Assembly (NCBI GenBank): GCA_002842755.1 | Contig: PHDU01000005.1 | Location: 46,280 to 110,279, forward strand | Source of the DNA: Bacteroidetes bacterium HGW-Bacteroidetes-1 | Lineage (GTDB): Bacteria; Bacteroidota; Bacteroidia; Bacteroidales; F082 | Length of the DNA: 64,000 nt | Direction of reading: 5' to 3' | Shown here: positions 1-8,133 of the stretch, piece after piece | How positions within the stretch are numbered: position 1 is the stretch's first letter | Layout: every line of letters starts with the position of its first letter | The notes under the pieces: generated by a model | What the model was told of the DNA's origin: nothing | The model's input: only the letters and a program-made list of their open reading frames with translations | Database searches by the model: none | Position numbers and translations under genes: made by a program

Positions 1-317
1 CCACCACCGGCAAGTCTTAGAATTGGAACGTTCAATTCATTTAGATCGTCCCATATTTCATCGTCATAATACAACTTCCAATCGTCAAGATTATTATACT
101 GTGGCATACCACCATAGATAATGAAATCACATGATTTCATGGTGTTTAAATCTTGTTGTGAAAGTTTTGAAAACCGACTTATCAAATGCCATTCTATGCG
201 TTCTGGCTTCAGTGCTTCGTTTAAAATGTGCTGCAAACCAAACCGGATAAAAACATCACCGATGTTAATGTGGCCGGTGTAGTCTTGAATTAAATTTGTC
301 AGAATGGCAATTTTCAT
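1..317 (-). CDS. Polysaccharide pyruvyl transferase-like protein, C-terminus outside window
   Basis: This reading frame starts at the ATG at 317 and runs off the left edge, leaving about 105 residues. The start reads MKIAILTN followed by a GHINIGD segment and IRFGLQHIL, then CDFIIYGGMPQYNNL. The pattern of a short beta strand, an N/GD turn and a later 'IIYGGG'-like strand resembles the N-terminal half of the polysaccharide pyruvyl transferase family (GT-B-like fold). If correct it would decorate a glycan, in line with the GT9 enzymes nearby. The family call rests on half a protein and is tentative; the coding call is firmer because codon pattern and direction match the lysis genes upstream. 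Confidence 0.55.
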   Translation of the reverse strand, partial: MKIAILTNLIQDYTGHINIGDVFIRFGLQHILNEALKPERIEWHLISRFSKLSQQDLNTMKSCDFIIYGGMPQYNNLDDWKLYYDDEIWDDLNELNVPILRLAGG

Positions 318-333
318 TCGATGTCTACTCCAA

Positions 334-864
334 TTAGAAATTTGTTTTAAGTTCACCAGTTACAAACAAGTGAGCCTCGGATTTACGTCTTCGTACAAGA
401 CCAGCAAGAACCTTCCCGCCGCCTTTATTCCATCTAAGGAACTGTGCAGGAACTTCATCATATTTCCCTTGATTCAAGAGCTTTAATAGTGTAGAAGATG
501 CAAATGCACCAGCACCAACATTGAAAGTGAATGATACAAGTGCATCAAATTGGTTCTGTGAAAGCGGCACTTTAACATGTTTAGTTACAACATCTTCAAA
601 TTTCGCCATATCCTTTTTCAAAAGAGTCTCAGCATCAAAATCACTTATTGTCATACCCTGTGGTGTTGGTTTACCAAGAGTTGGGCCAGTATGTCCATAA
701 CCAATAGTCCACACATTAGCAGGGCACAGATAACCCTTGTTATGCTTTCCTTCAAATGCTTTAATAAGCTGTAATCCAACATCGCTGATATGTGGAGGAA
801 TTTGCAACCCATGAGATACAGCCGGTTTAACTTCATCAGTGTAACCACATTTAGGACATTTCAT
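334..864 (-). CDS. Endolysin, GH24 lysozyme (P21/T4 type)
   Basis: A 176-residue muramidase that would cut the glycan strands of peptidoglycan during lysis. The catalytic triad of GH24 enzymes, Glu-(8)-Cys/Asp-(5)-Thr, is visible as E38, C47 and T53 within IKAFEG and WTIGYGHT; Cys in the middle place is the P21-type variant. The first eight residues, MKCPKCGY, hold a CxxC pair that looks like half of a zinc knuckle, an unusual lead-in. No signal peptide or signal-anchor segment is seen, so a holin is needed for release. It is the last complete gene of a leftward lysis cassette and its ATG overlaps the stop of the 51-codon gene upstream. Confidence 0.9.
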   Translation of the reverse strand: MKCPKCGYTDEVKPAVSHGLQIPPHISDVGLQLIKAFEGKHNKGYLCPANVWTIGYGHTGPTLGKPTPQGMTISDFDAETLLKKDMAKFEDVVTKHVKVPLSQNQFDALVSFTFNVGAGAFASSTLLKLLNQGKYDEVPAQFLRWNKGGGKVLAGLVRRRKSEAHLFVTGELKTNF

Positions 865-1016
865 TTCTTTACTCCTTTTAACAACATATCAAGAATGATT
901 TCGTCCCAAGCATCGGCTATTTCTTTCGCCTGTTTTGAGAAGTCAAGTCCACGATCTGCGAATAATGTATCATCTGTCAACTTTTTTAATTTGACACTTG
1001 GTTCAACGTATTCCAT
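861..1016 (-). CDS. Small hypothetical protein, 51 aa, lysis cassette
   Basis: An open frame starts at ATG 1016 (MEYVEPSVKLKK) and stops with a TGA that overlaps the endolysin ATG in the ATGA form common here. The product is acidic and mostly helical in appearance, with no membrane segment. Position between a zinc-ribbon protein and the endolysin suggests translational coupling to the endolysin. No family is recognised. Confidence 0.6.
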   Translation of the reverse strand: MEYVEPSVKLKKLTDDTLFADRGLDFSKQAKEIADAWDEIILDMLLKGVKK

Positions 1017-1020
1017 TCAT

Positions 1021-1272
1021 TTAATCCTTGTTATACACAGTGTAACATTGTCCACATTTGAGAACACCATTTCCAAGATCAAACAATTCGACATTTTCAC
1101 ATGTTAGATTACCACAATAACATATTCCGTCTATCTTTAACAACCTTGGGGTTTTTCTTTTTTCTATTTGTGGTGGTTCAACGTCCTTATTACTACCAGA
1201 TTTATAGTCACCATACGCCATTTCTGTCAGATTCTTGTGTTTCTTACGAATCTCATGTGGTCGTTTTGTCAT
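1021..1272 (-). CDS. Small zinc-ribbon protein, 83 aa
   Basis: The N-terminal half is basic and charged. The C-terminal half has CYCGNLTC at about residues 52-59 and CGQC at about residues 73-76, a four-cysteine pattern typical of a zinc ribbon. It lies in the lysis cassette between the coiled-coil membrane protein and the 51-residue gene. Function is not known; the zinc site is inferred from cysteine spacing alone. Confidence 0.65.
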   Translation of the reverse strand: MTKRPHEIRKKHKNLTEMAYGDYKSGSNKDVEPPQIEKRKTPRLLKIDGICYCGNLTCENVELFDLGNGVLKCGQCYTVYNKD

Positions 1273-1292
1273 GCAGACGAACCTGCTTTCAA

Positions 1293-1667
1293 TTATTTAG
1301 GAATTGGAATACCAAAAAAATAAGCAAATATCATGATAACCAGAACAACAATACCTTTAATTATATCTGGTTTGACACCGAGTACCAATGAGCTTGTTTC
1401 ATTTGTTTCTTTATTTTTATCTTCTATTAATTTATGGGAGATGCAGTTATTTTTTATACCATTTACGCTTACTGAAAGACTTTCAAGGGTCTTGTTTAAA
1501 TTATCGAATTCTTTGGAATTCATATCTTTTATGTCTTTTACTTTTTCAACAAGGTTGCTGATAACAACTTTCTGCTCAGCTTGTGTTTCTATCATCTTTA
1601 CAAACTGTTCATCAAACCGAAAGTTATTTTTTTGTTGTTCGTCGTTGTAGCCCATATTATCACTCAC
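1293..1667 (-). CDS. Coiled-coil protein with C-terminal membrane anchor; candidate holin-associated protein
   Basis: A 124-residue protein with a long charged helix (about residues 20-70, heptad-like), then a linker, then one hydrophobic segment at about 102-120 (KGIVVLVIMIFAYFFGI). Coiled coil plus a single C-terminal anchor is the architecture of XhlA-type lysis proteins and some spanin or holin partners. Its place directly upstream of the endolysin block and the ATGA overlap with the cysteine-protease-like gene at 1664-1667 support a lysis role. No other obvious holin is seen in the window. The role is an inference from architecture and position. Confidence 0.6.
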   Translation of the reverse strand: MSDNMGYNDEQQKNNFRFDEQFVKMIETQAEQKVVISNLVEKVKDIKDMNSKEFDNLNKTLESLSVSVNGIKNNCISHKLIEDKNKETNETSSLVLGVKPDIIKGIVVLVIMIFAYFFGIPIPK

Positions 1668-2251
1668 TTTCTAAAAGAACTTTTAATTTTTTCAACAACG
1701 TTTATTATAAATGCGTACAACTTCGAATACCAAGGATTTGAATCCGTGTGTTCACCAACACCTATTGTATAAACACATTGTGGTGTGGCGTTTATTAACA
1801 TATCTTCAAATTCTGAGAATGAAAATTTACGTAAAGTACCATCACCCCACCAAACAATTACATGTCTTGATTTTATCTGAATGCTGTGCAGAATACACCA
1901 ATGTTGTTTTAATAACCCAAACAAGCTTTTAATGAGTTTTGGTAAATTTGGAGTATCATGGACTAATATAATCGTTCTATTATTTGGCAGTTTACCTGAA
2001 AAAAGTTGTTCTTTGATTGGCTTAATAAGATTATAGTTTAGATTAAATTCAGGGTAAGCTTTTGCATATTCATTTATAACACGTTCATGTTCAGCAGGAT
2101 TATCATCTAAATCATTGTCATCATATTCCATAATCGTTTTAAGGTGGTTATAGACTTCATCATATGGTTTACCAAGAATATCCGCAACAACCCACGCCAT
2201 CGCGGTTAATCCACAATCTTTTTTGGTTTTCATTAATGGAGCTGTTTGCAT
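1664..2251 (-). CDS. C39-like/papain-like cysteine peptidase domain protein
   Basis: A 195-residue protein that opens the lysis operon. The segment KKDCGLTAMAW places a cysteine (C13) at the start of a helix, as in C39 and related papain-fold peptidases, and RHVIVWWGDG (H130) supplies the expected histidine-containing strand. C39-type domains cut peptide bonds, often at Gly-Gly sites; in phages such domains may attack peptide cross-links or mature virion proteins. The C-terminal tail is basic (KIKSSFRK). It is transcribed from a promoter at 2290-2317. Peptidase fold is likely, substrate is unknown. Confidence 0.6.
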   Translation of the reverse strand: MQTAPLMKTKKDCGLTAMAWVVADILGKPYDEVYNHLKTIMEYDDNDLDDNPAEHERVINEYAKAYPEFNLNYNLIKPIKEQLFSGKLPNNRTIILVHDTPNLPKLIKSLFGLLKQHWCILHSIQIKSRHVIVWWGDGTLRKFSFSEFEDMLINATPQCVYTIGVGEHTDSNPWYSKLYAFIINVVEKIKSSFRK

Positions 2252-2262
2252 AACATTCGCCT

Positions 2263-2324
2263 AAAATAATTGATTTACCCACATCTTTCATTATACATGA
2301 AATTGCAGGTAAATCAATTATTTT
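2263..2324. repeat. Long palindrome (17-bp arms) between GT9 gene and lysis operon
   Basis: The arms at 2263-2279 and 2308-2324 are perfect inverted repeats (AAATAATTGATTTACC type) around a 28-nt centre that has its own smaller inverted repeat, TTTCAT/ATGAAA. On the plus strand the hairpin is followed by a T run. Read-through RNA from the minus strand would also fold, so this can end upstream transcription. A lysis promoter sits inside the loop. Confidence 0.8.
2290..2317 (-). promoter_or_regulatory. Sigma-70 promoter for the lysis cassette
   Basis: On the minus strand TTGATT (2317-2312) and a perfect TATAAT (2295-2290) are separated by 16 bases. The expected start of transcription, about 2283, lies just upstream of the gene starting at 2251. 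The -35 box lies inside the right arm of the palindrome at 2263-2324. Confidence 0.7.
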
Positions 2325-2354
2325 TTCTGTTTAAATGAAGTTTCTGGAAATGTA

Positions 2355-3374
2355 TTATTCTTTGTCTTTGTTGTTCTTTTTCAGATTCTTTTCAAAGGAT
2401 TCCAGCTTATCAACCGCATTTACTTCAAGAAATTTCCTGATAACAGTTGTTGGATCGTACTTCATACATTTACCACCGACTACACAACGCCACGGCTGAC
2501 CGTTTCCACCAAAGTCAAACATGAATGTGTTCGGCCTATTGCAATGAATTGATGTACAAAGGTCTTGCTGTGACAGGTTCTTATTGGTTGTGTAACCAAG
2601 CGTTTTCGGGTCAGTACCGCCCCAGAGAACGATTGCATCACGTTTACCAAGAGCAGCCCAAGCATGTTGTGCAAATGAATCAATGAATATACCAAATTCA
2701 CATTCTGCCAGAAGTGCGAAGATATAACGAGGATTCATTGGTTCTTTGTCAGACAGTTTGTAACAGTTCTGCAAGTCTGGTTCAGTTGGCAAACCAATAT
2801 GAACTACTGCGAAACCAAGTTCTGTCAGATGATTAACAATCGCCTGTGCAGCTTCTTTCTTGAGTTCCCTGTAGTGCTGTGGCCTTACCGGGTTCTGAGC
2901 TTCCTGTGGTGAGTAATACGAAGTACCACCGAATGGCTGAAAGGCTACAAGCGGTCTGTCAACTTTCCACTGAAGTTTAATCTGTTTTGCAACAGCTTTT
3001 TCTTCATCAGAGAGTTCAATGATACCAGATAGAGAGCTTGGAGCCTGAATACCAAGCATTTTGCACCATGATTCAATCAGGTGAAGGTTGCCTTTGCGGT
3101 AATCAATGTCTGTGTAAGGTTCAGCTTCAAGAACAGCATAATCCTTGTGGTCTTCATAGAAGTGAGGAACTACATTAAGCATGTATGTTCTGTCAATGAA
3201 TTCCAGATTGGTAAATGCTTCTGGATAACTGGTCATCGCATGGATAACTGCTTTTGGTTTCTGTGAACGAAGGGCTTTCAATACGGCGGTTGCCATAATC
3301 TGTTTACCAAGACCACCACCAGAACGCCAGTTAATGTATTCGATTTCGGGGAAATCTTTTTTAGCCTTTGTCAT
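2355..3374 (-). CDS. GT9-family glycosyltransferase (heptosyltransferase-like)
   Basis: A 339-residue GT-B enzyme. The N-terminal nucleotide-fold signature SGGGLGKQIMATAVLKALR (about 18-36) corresponds to the GDxxLxTPxLxALR start of ADP-heptose:LPS heptosyltransferases. The C-terminal sugar-donor motif appears as IDSFAQHAWAALGKR and VLWGGTDPKTLGY (about 238-265), matching D-S/T-G-x-x-H-x-A-x-A-L-G and FGxTDP. Such enzymes move a sugar from a nucleotide donor to a glycan or protein. Encoded in the late operon, it could glycosylate virion proteins or alter the host surface. It overlaps the upstream gene by ATGA. Acceptor is unknown. Confidence 0.8.
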   Translation of the reverse strand: MTKAKKDFPEIEYINWRSGGGLGKQIMATAVLKALRSQKPKAVIHAMTSYPEAFTNLEFIDRTYMLNVVPHFYEDHKDYAVLEAEPYTDIDYRKGNLHLIESWCKMLGIQAPSSLSGIIELSDEEKAVAKQIKLQWKVDRPLVAFQPFGGTSYYSPQEAQNPVRPQHYRELKKEAAQAIVNHLTELGFAVVHIGLPTEPDLQNCYKLSDKEPMNPRYIFALLAECEFGIFIDSFAQHAWAALGKRDAIVLWGGTDPKTLGYTTNKNLSQQDLCTSIHCNRPNTFMFDFGGNGQPWRCVVGGKCMKYDPTTVIRKFLEVNAVDKLESFEKNLKKNNKDKE

Positions 3375-3553
3375 ATATCAATCTTCACTCCATATTTGTT
3401 TAAAATAGCTTCAGCAGCTTCTTGAAGCGGTTTCATTTCAGATTTTGTAAGTTTACCAACGATATCATGAAAACCATTCTCAACACAATACAAAGTTAAT
3501 GCGTCGAAAATAGCATCTGCAATATCTTCACGCTTAACAGTGATGTCATGCAT
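3371..3553 (-). CDS. Small hypothetical protein, 60 aa
   Basis: The chosen start is ATG 3553 (MHDITVKREDIADAIFDAL), which overlaps the end of the 111-residue gene and gives a short acidic, helical protein ending in NKYGVKIDI. A longer in-frame extension upstream would lie entirely inside the neighbouring gene and is not credible. It is coupled by ATGA to the GT9 gene. No family recognised. Confidence 0.6.
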   Translation of the reverse strand: MHDITVKREDIADAIFDALTLYCVENGFHDIVGKLTKSEMKPLQEAAEAILNKYGVKIDI

Positions 3554-3881
3554 TTTGGAATATTGGTTCTGTTGCTTGAAGAACAGCTTCAATCGCGGCA
3601 ACCATACCAGCACCAGATAACGTGTCAACAGCAGCGTCAACATCTGCTTTCTTAACGCTGAATGAACGATTGAGAACCATACTTCGCTCAAGATCATGGT
3701 ACTCGTTCTTTTCAAGTTTTGCTTTGTATGCATTATATGCATATTCATCGGCGAAACCAATGACTCTGACATCCATTTCGGCGCGGCGAACATCATAATT
3801 GAATGATTCAACAACAAATACAGCATTTGTGAATTCGTAGCTTAATGGACTATTTTCTCGTTTTAAAGTGCCTGTGAACAT
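3546..3881 (-). CDS. Hypothetical late protein, 111 aa, related to the 99-aa protein at 8605
   Basis: The middle part, YEFTNAVFVVESFNYDVRR followed by MDVRVIGFADEYAYNAYKAK, resembles the corresponding part of the 8605-8904 product (YQFPNAYLKVHDVEIRIS, then IRVLVFANKESRD). Both look like a beta-rich domain followed by helices. The shared pattern suggests paralogues acting in the tail or baseplate region. It is the first gene after the promoter at 3912-3940. Function unknown. Confidence 0.65.
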   Translation of the reverse strand: MFTGTLKRENSPLSYEFTNAVFVVESFNYDVRRAEMDVRVIGFADEYAYNAYKAKLEKNEYHDLERSMVLNRSFSVKKADVDAAVDTLSGAGMVAAIEAVLQATEPIFQNA

Positions 3882-3911
3882 TTTAACTCTCCATATGGTG
3901 AATTTTGTTAC

Positions 3912-3940
3912 ATTCTATCACACTTAATTCATTTCGACAA
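3912..3940 (-). promoter_or_regulatory. Sigma-70-like promoter for the 3881-2355 unit
   Basis: On the minus strand TTGTCG (3940-3935) is followed after 17 bases by TAGAAT (3917-3912). Transcription would start near 3905, just ahead of the gene starting at 3881. The -35 box is imperfect, the -10 box good. Confidence 0.55.
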
Positions 3941-3996
3941 CAAGAAGAAACGAAGCAAGAACTTTAGAATATCGTTTTGTGACATTGGTTAAATCC

Positions 3997-4767
3997 TTAT
4001 AGAGTGTGATTATCTATTTCAAATACAAATGAGCCAACAATTTGACCAGCAAGATGATCATTCAAATATCTCCACCCAAAATAAGCATTATCGAATGTAC
4101 TAATTGGAATGATAAAGATATTATCAGCATCTGCAACCATTGTGCTATATGTTGTAGTATTTATTCCAATAAAAGAAACCGGTATGAAGGTTATAGGGTC
4201 TTCTAACATCCGCAATGTAGCATTTAAAACAAAAAGCGGGCACTTTAATATTTTTCCACTCGCTGATAAGATATTCGCTTTTTTTGATGCCATTGAATAT
4301 ACATAAATCCGAGTATTATCAACGGTTGTATAGGGTGTCATTCCGTCACAATAATCCTGATGTGTTCGCGCTGAAAAACATGCAAATGTATTATTTGTCA
4401 ATTTTCCATACAAAATTGTACCAAATGGATTAGAACCTGTGAATAATTGGAAAAATGTATCTCCGAGAATTAAGTATGAATTAGAATTGATTATTGCATT
4501 TAGATTACCGTTTGAAAATAGAACTTGATTCGTTATTGTGGTACCAGAAGTCCAAGCATTACCATAATATGCATAAATCCAACTGTTCAAATCCGTTAGT
4601 TGTATTCGCATAACTTTATCAAAGATTGCTGGTACTGAAAAAATTACATTCGTTGCATCTGTATAATGAATGGTATAGTTACCAGCACCATAATAATCTG
4701 CAATTGCATTAGCAATTCCTTCAAGGATCGCTGGTATAGTTGGCGCAATTATATATTTTCTAGCCAT
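3997..4767 (-). CDS. Virion-associated protein, 256 aa, unknown family
   Basis: The sequence is rich in N, T, Y, I and F, as in beta-structured phage fibre or tip proteins (for example NAWTSGTTITNQVLFSNGNL and GKLTNNTFACFSART). The N-terminus, RKYIIAPTIPAILEGIANAI, is helical and could be a docking part. It sits in the fibre cluster directly after the 76-residue fibre-associated protein. A structural role in the tail end or receptor binding is inferred from composition and position; no domain is recognised. Confidence 0.6.
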   Translation of the reverse strand: MARKYIIAPTIPAILEGIANAIADYYGAGNYTIHYTDATNVIFSVPAIFDKVMRIQLTDLNSWIYAYYGNAWTSGTTITNQVLFSNGNLNAIINSNSYLILGDTFFQLFTGSNPFGTILYGKLTNNTFACFSARTHQDYCDGMTPYTTVDNTRIYVYSMASKKANILSASGKILKCPLFVLNATLRMLEDPITFIPVSFIGINTTTYSTMVADADNIFIIPISTFDNAYFGWRYLNDHLAGQIVGSFVFEIDNHTL

Positions 4768-4785
4768 TTTAATTCTCCCTTAATA

Positions 4786-5016
4786 TCAAACTGGTAATGT
4801 TTCAAGACACGGCGTTACACCGGCATCAACCGATGAGACTGTCATGTGAATAGGTAAAGATAAAACAGACCATTCTTTACCTTCAATCTCTTTTATTTTA
4901 TTTACATATTCACTAAAAGTAGCATCACCAACTGTAACGCCTTTAGATTCGATTGCCGTTTTGATATCAGCTTTTGTTTGTATCAACTGTTGAAGTTTTT
5001 CTGGTAAATTTGTCAT
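4786..5016 (-). CDS. Small tail-fibre-associated protein, 76 aa
   Basis: The N-terminal half, with KADIKTAIESKGVTVGDATF and YVNKIKEIEG, is a helix-turn-helix pattern often seen at the ends of fibre and baseplate proteins of tailed phages. The C-terminal part is a short beta-like tail ending in CLETLPV. It lies between the collagen-like fibre and the 256-residue protein with short spacers. Role inferred from similarity of the motif and from context. Confidence 0.6.
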   Translation of the reverse strand: MTNLPEKLQQLIQTKADIKTAIESKGVTVGDATFSEYVNKIKEIEGKEWSVLSLPIHMTVSSVDAGVTPCLETLPV

Positions 5017-5025
5017 GATTTATAC

Positions 5026-7788
5026 TCACAATTTCAAAAGATTCAAAAACGTTTCAAACACATTCGCATTGATAGTTCTGGCATCTCCAGTATAATAACG
5101 TGCTTTTATTTTATCATTAGCGTCTAAATATATTGAGGCTGTTAATAATAATCCATAAAAACCACCAGTCTGATTTTGTGATGATCTTAATATTTCATTG
5201 TTTGATTCGTCTGTGATGAACAAAATATTTATACCAGAATATGGGGTGGTTATTCCACAACGGCATGTTATAATATACCAACCAGATTTAGAAACTGTAA
5301 TTACACCAGAGTCTAGTGTATAGCCACCATCGTTTTTAACGATCGTATTAAATGGTATATCATATGTTCCGCTATATGGGCCTGCATTTGCTGATAGCGT
5401 TAATGATAATCCTTTTATCGAAGTTTCGTTTGTAATTTTCTCGCTACTCCAAGTCTTGGTTGAAAGTGATTGTGTATCGTCTATAATCGGGAAATTATCA
5501 GTTCCCAACAAAGCATCTACAATTTCTTCAACATCTTGAAATTCTGTGTCTATCTTGGTACTGCTCCACGTTTTATCAAGTGCTGTAACCGCATCATCAA
5601 TAACATCACCACCACCGCCAGAACCAGCAGCATTAACATCTACCCAGTTGTAAGCATCAAGCTCATCTTTGATACAAACATAATAAAGATCGGCAACACC
5701 AGTTGCGCCAGTCAATGTGAATATTTTACCACGATATGCTTCTGCCGCTGTTGGTAGTTCTGTTCCAGATAACAATGGAATATATGGTAAAGCATCCTGT
5801 GCGATAAATTCTATTTTTGATTCGTCGGTTGAAACTTTTGCAAGTTTATCAGAATTTCCTACCAAAGAATCAATACCACTATGTTCAGTTATGCCTTGGT
5901 TATATGTTCTCGTTGCTGGATAGCTGATTTGATCAACACCAACGCCACTACTGCCTCCAAAATCATACCAACGATTTATAAATCTTAGTTTTAGTGTGTG
6001 ACTACCCGCAGATATTGCGGTAGAAAATAGTGTCCAAACAGCATTGACTGTTGTTGTATTGAAAACAGTTACATCATCCAAAATAACGGTGAATTGATCA
6101 TATGTATTTTCAAAAGCAATACCATAATAGTAAAAAGATAAATCACCAGCATTTTCATTTGTGAAAGTAAAAGTTTCTTCGGATGTGCCATCGTTTGTAC
6201 CAACAATACCAGAACGTAAACATTTCACTCCGGCATAGGCAATTGCTGCCGTTAAAGTCCATGTTCCAGAATGAGGAATAATTTCATAAGCTTCTTCAAA
6301 TGTTTCCGTTATTAAACCACCATCAACGGATGGTATAAATAGATCAACAAATTCTAATGCGTCTTCATTTGTATTAACAACAGGTACTTTACCTGCCTGA
6401 TTTGTATATGCTGCTGGAGTATCAGTTAGACTTAGAAAATCACCACCGCCAGAACCAGTACCATCTTGAGCAATTATTAGCCAATCTGTACCATCCCAGA
6501 TGTATGATTTACCTTCGGCTGTATTATAATAACCCCAATTTAATTCTGGATTGGCTGGTGCTGCTGTAAGTGAACCTTGCCAAACGATTGAAATACCATC
6601 AACACCATCTTGTCCATCGGTACCATCAGCACCGGCGTTACCAACTATATTGGTTCCGGTTCCCCATACACTAGCGGCTTTCGGCCCAAATATTTGTAGT
6701 GTTGATGTGTTGATGTAAAAATCACCATCAACACCTTCTGTAGTTGGGGCAATGGTTCCATTAAGGATTGTTTTACCATCAGCACCAGCATCACCGGTTG
6801 CTCCGGGCAATCCATCGGCTCCATCAGCACCAGTGATATCAGCAATGGCGATGATATTAGTCCATTCGATATCAGATGTATGCTTCCATTGAATGTGGGT
6901 ACCAGTGTTTTGAAGCATAACAGCTTCACCATCAGCACCAGTATTGCCGGTTTCGCCAGTCTCGCCCTTCAAAGCAGATAGTGCGATTAAATCAGTCCAA
7001 GTTACATCTGATGTATATTTCCACTGTATATGTGTGGCAGAAACTTGTAAAAGAACTTCTTCTCCATTAGCTCCATCATTACCTGTTGTGCCTGCTGCGC
7101 CATCAGCACCGGTAATTTCAGATAAAGCAACGAGGTCAGTCCATGCACCATCCGTTGAATACTTCCATTGGATATGTGTAGCTGTTTTCTGAAGCATGAC
7201 TTCATCACCATCTACACCGGGAATACCGGGGATTCCCTGTTGACCAGTTAAATCAATCAATGCTACGAGATTGATCCATTCTGTATCGCCCATGTAACGC
7301 CATTGAATGTGCGTTCCGTTATTCTGGACTTCAATTGGAGTACCGGGAATACCAGGTAATCCTTGTAATCCTTGCTCTCCATCAGTTCCATCTTCGCCGG
7401 GAATACCTTGAATTCCCTGTGGGCCAGTAATTGCGGCGATTGAAATGAGGTCAGTCCAAGCTACATCAGAAGTGTATTTCCATTGAATATGAGTTGGTGA
7501 AAGTTGTAAAAGAACTTCTTCGCCGGGGACACCTTGGATTCCCTGAATACCTTGATCACCTTGGATTCCCTGAATACCTTGATCACCTTTGATGTCAACC
7601 AGCGGTAGAATGTTTGTCCAATTTTCATCACCAACATACCGCCATTGAATATAAGCACCACTTCTACGAAGTTCAACAGCACGACCATCAAGACCAATAG
7701 GTTTTTCAATAACAACCGTTGGGGTTGCTTGTGGCGTAACAACGACAGTTATTGGTCTACCTTGTATAATTACGGTTTGAGTGGTCAT
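5026..7788 (-). CDS. Collagen-like tail fibre with C1q-like head, 920 aa
   Basis: A modular fibre. After a short N-terminal part (residues 1-30) six copies of a roughly 30-residue beta unit occur, with core THIQWKYTSDVxWTDLI, each separated by collagen-like Gly-X-Y stretches such as GIQGIQGDQGIQGIQG. The middle (about 300-480) has more Gly-X-Y, the region 480-640 is a beta-rich domain, and the last 130 residues (from about GLSLTLSANAGPYSGTYDIP) resemble a C1q/TNF-like trimer head. Phage collagen repeats form stiff triple-helical rods without hydroxyproline. The likely role is a side or tip fibre that binds a host receptor through the C1q-like head. Confidence 0.85.
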   Translation of the reverse strand: MTTQTVIIQGRPITVVVTPQATPTVVIEKPIGLDGRAVELRRSGAYIQWRYVGDENWTNILPLVDIKGDQGIQGIQGDQGIQGIQGVPGEEVLLQLSPTHIQWKYTSDVAWTDLISIAAITGPQGIQGIPGEDGTDGEQGLQGLPGIPGTPIEVQNNGTHIQWRYMGDTEWINLVALIDLTGQQGIPGIPGVDGDEVMLQKTATHIQWKYSTDGAWTDLVALSEITGADGAAGTTGNDGANGEEVLLQVSATHIQWKYTSDVTWTDLIALSALKGETGETGNTGADGEAVMLQNTGTHIQWKHTSDIEWTNIIAIADITGADGADGLPGATGDAGADGKTILNGTIAPTTEGVDGDFYINTSTLQIFGPKAASVWGTGTNIVGNAGADGTDGQDGVDGISIVWQGSLTAAPANPELNWGYYNTAEGKSYIWDGTDWLIIAQDGTGSGGGDFLSLTDTPAAYTNQAGKVPVVNTNEDALEFVDLFIPSVDGGLITETFEEAYEIIPHSGTWTLTAAIAYAGVKCLRSGIVGTNDGTSEETFTFTNENAGDLSFYYYGIAFENTYDQFTVILDDVTVFNTTTVNAVWTLFSTAISAGSHTLKLRFINRWYDFGGSSGVGVDQISYPATRTYNQGITEHSGIDSLVGNSDKLAKVSTDESKIEFIAQDALPYIPLLSGTELPTAAEAYRGKIFTLTGATGVADLYYVCIKDELDAYNWVDVNAAGSGGGGDVIDDAVTALDKTWSSTKIDTEFQDVEEIVDALLGTDNFPIIDDTQSLSTKTWSSEKITNETSIKGLSLTLSANAGPYSGTYDIPFNTIVKNDGGYTLDSGVITVSKSGWYIITCRCGITTPYSGINILFITDESNNEILRSSQNQTGGFYGLLLTASIYLDANDKIKARYYTGDARTINANVFETFLNLLKL
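7531..7584. repeat. Two perfect 27-bp tandem copies in the fibre gene
   Basis: The 27-bp unit at 7531-7557 is repeated exactly at 7558-7584 and encodes the nine-residue collagen-like block GIQGIQGDQ in some phase. Identity at DNA level means a recent duplication; slippage here would lengthen or shorten the fibre. Confidence 0.85.
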
Positions 7789-7800
7789 TTTTGTTCACCC

Positions 7801-8133
7801 TTATGTCACAGGACGAGTAATATCTTTGATTACAGGAATTAAAAAAGTTGTTGAAGAAAATGGTTGACCGTTATGATCTACGTCGATATCCATTTCCAAA
7901 GTGCCAATCGGCCAAGCGTTAGTATCGGCAACGTAAAACTTCAGTTTGCCGACTTCTACCTTTTCAACTAAACAGGTATCAACCAAATCACCAGCCTTTG
8001 TTCTGATCTGTGATTTAACCTCACCGATAGCTAAATCAATTGGTGACTTATTTTCATCCAATATCTGAAACATGAACGAAAAGTAGTCTCCGCGTTTTAT
8101 CTCTGGAAGCTCTTTTGGCTTATATTTGGACAT
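7801..8133 (-). CDS. BppU-like baseplate/fibre-anchoring protein, 110 aa
   Basis: A beta-sandwich-like protein with KRGDYFSFMFQILDENKSPI near the start, AIGEVKSQIRTKAGDLV in the middle and NAWPIGTLEMDIDVDHNG towards the end. This order matches the N-terminal immunoglobulin-like domain of upper baseplate proteins of siphoviruses, which hold receptor-binding proteins. It is a paralogue of the 108-residue protein at 8268 (compare PIGTLEMDIDVDHNG with PLGDVEFDIDYTID, and VIKDITRP in both). Anchoring the collagen fibre is a reasonable inference. Confidence 0.65.
   Translation of the reverse strand: MSKYKPKELPEIKRGDYFSFMFQILDENKSPIDLAIGEVKSQIRTKAGDLVDTCLVEKVEVGKLKFYVADTNAWPIGTLEMDIDVDHNGQPFSSTTFLIPVIKDITRPVT

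Noticed and set aside
3929..3985. 18-codon frame (MSQNDILKFLLRFFLLSK) on the minus strand
   Set aside because: It has a passable ribosome site but is very short and overlaps the promoter region; not enough to call a gene.
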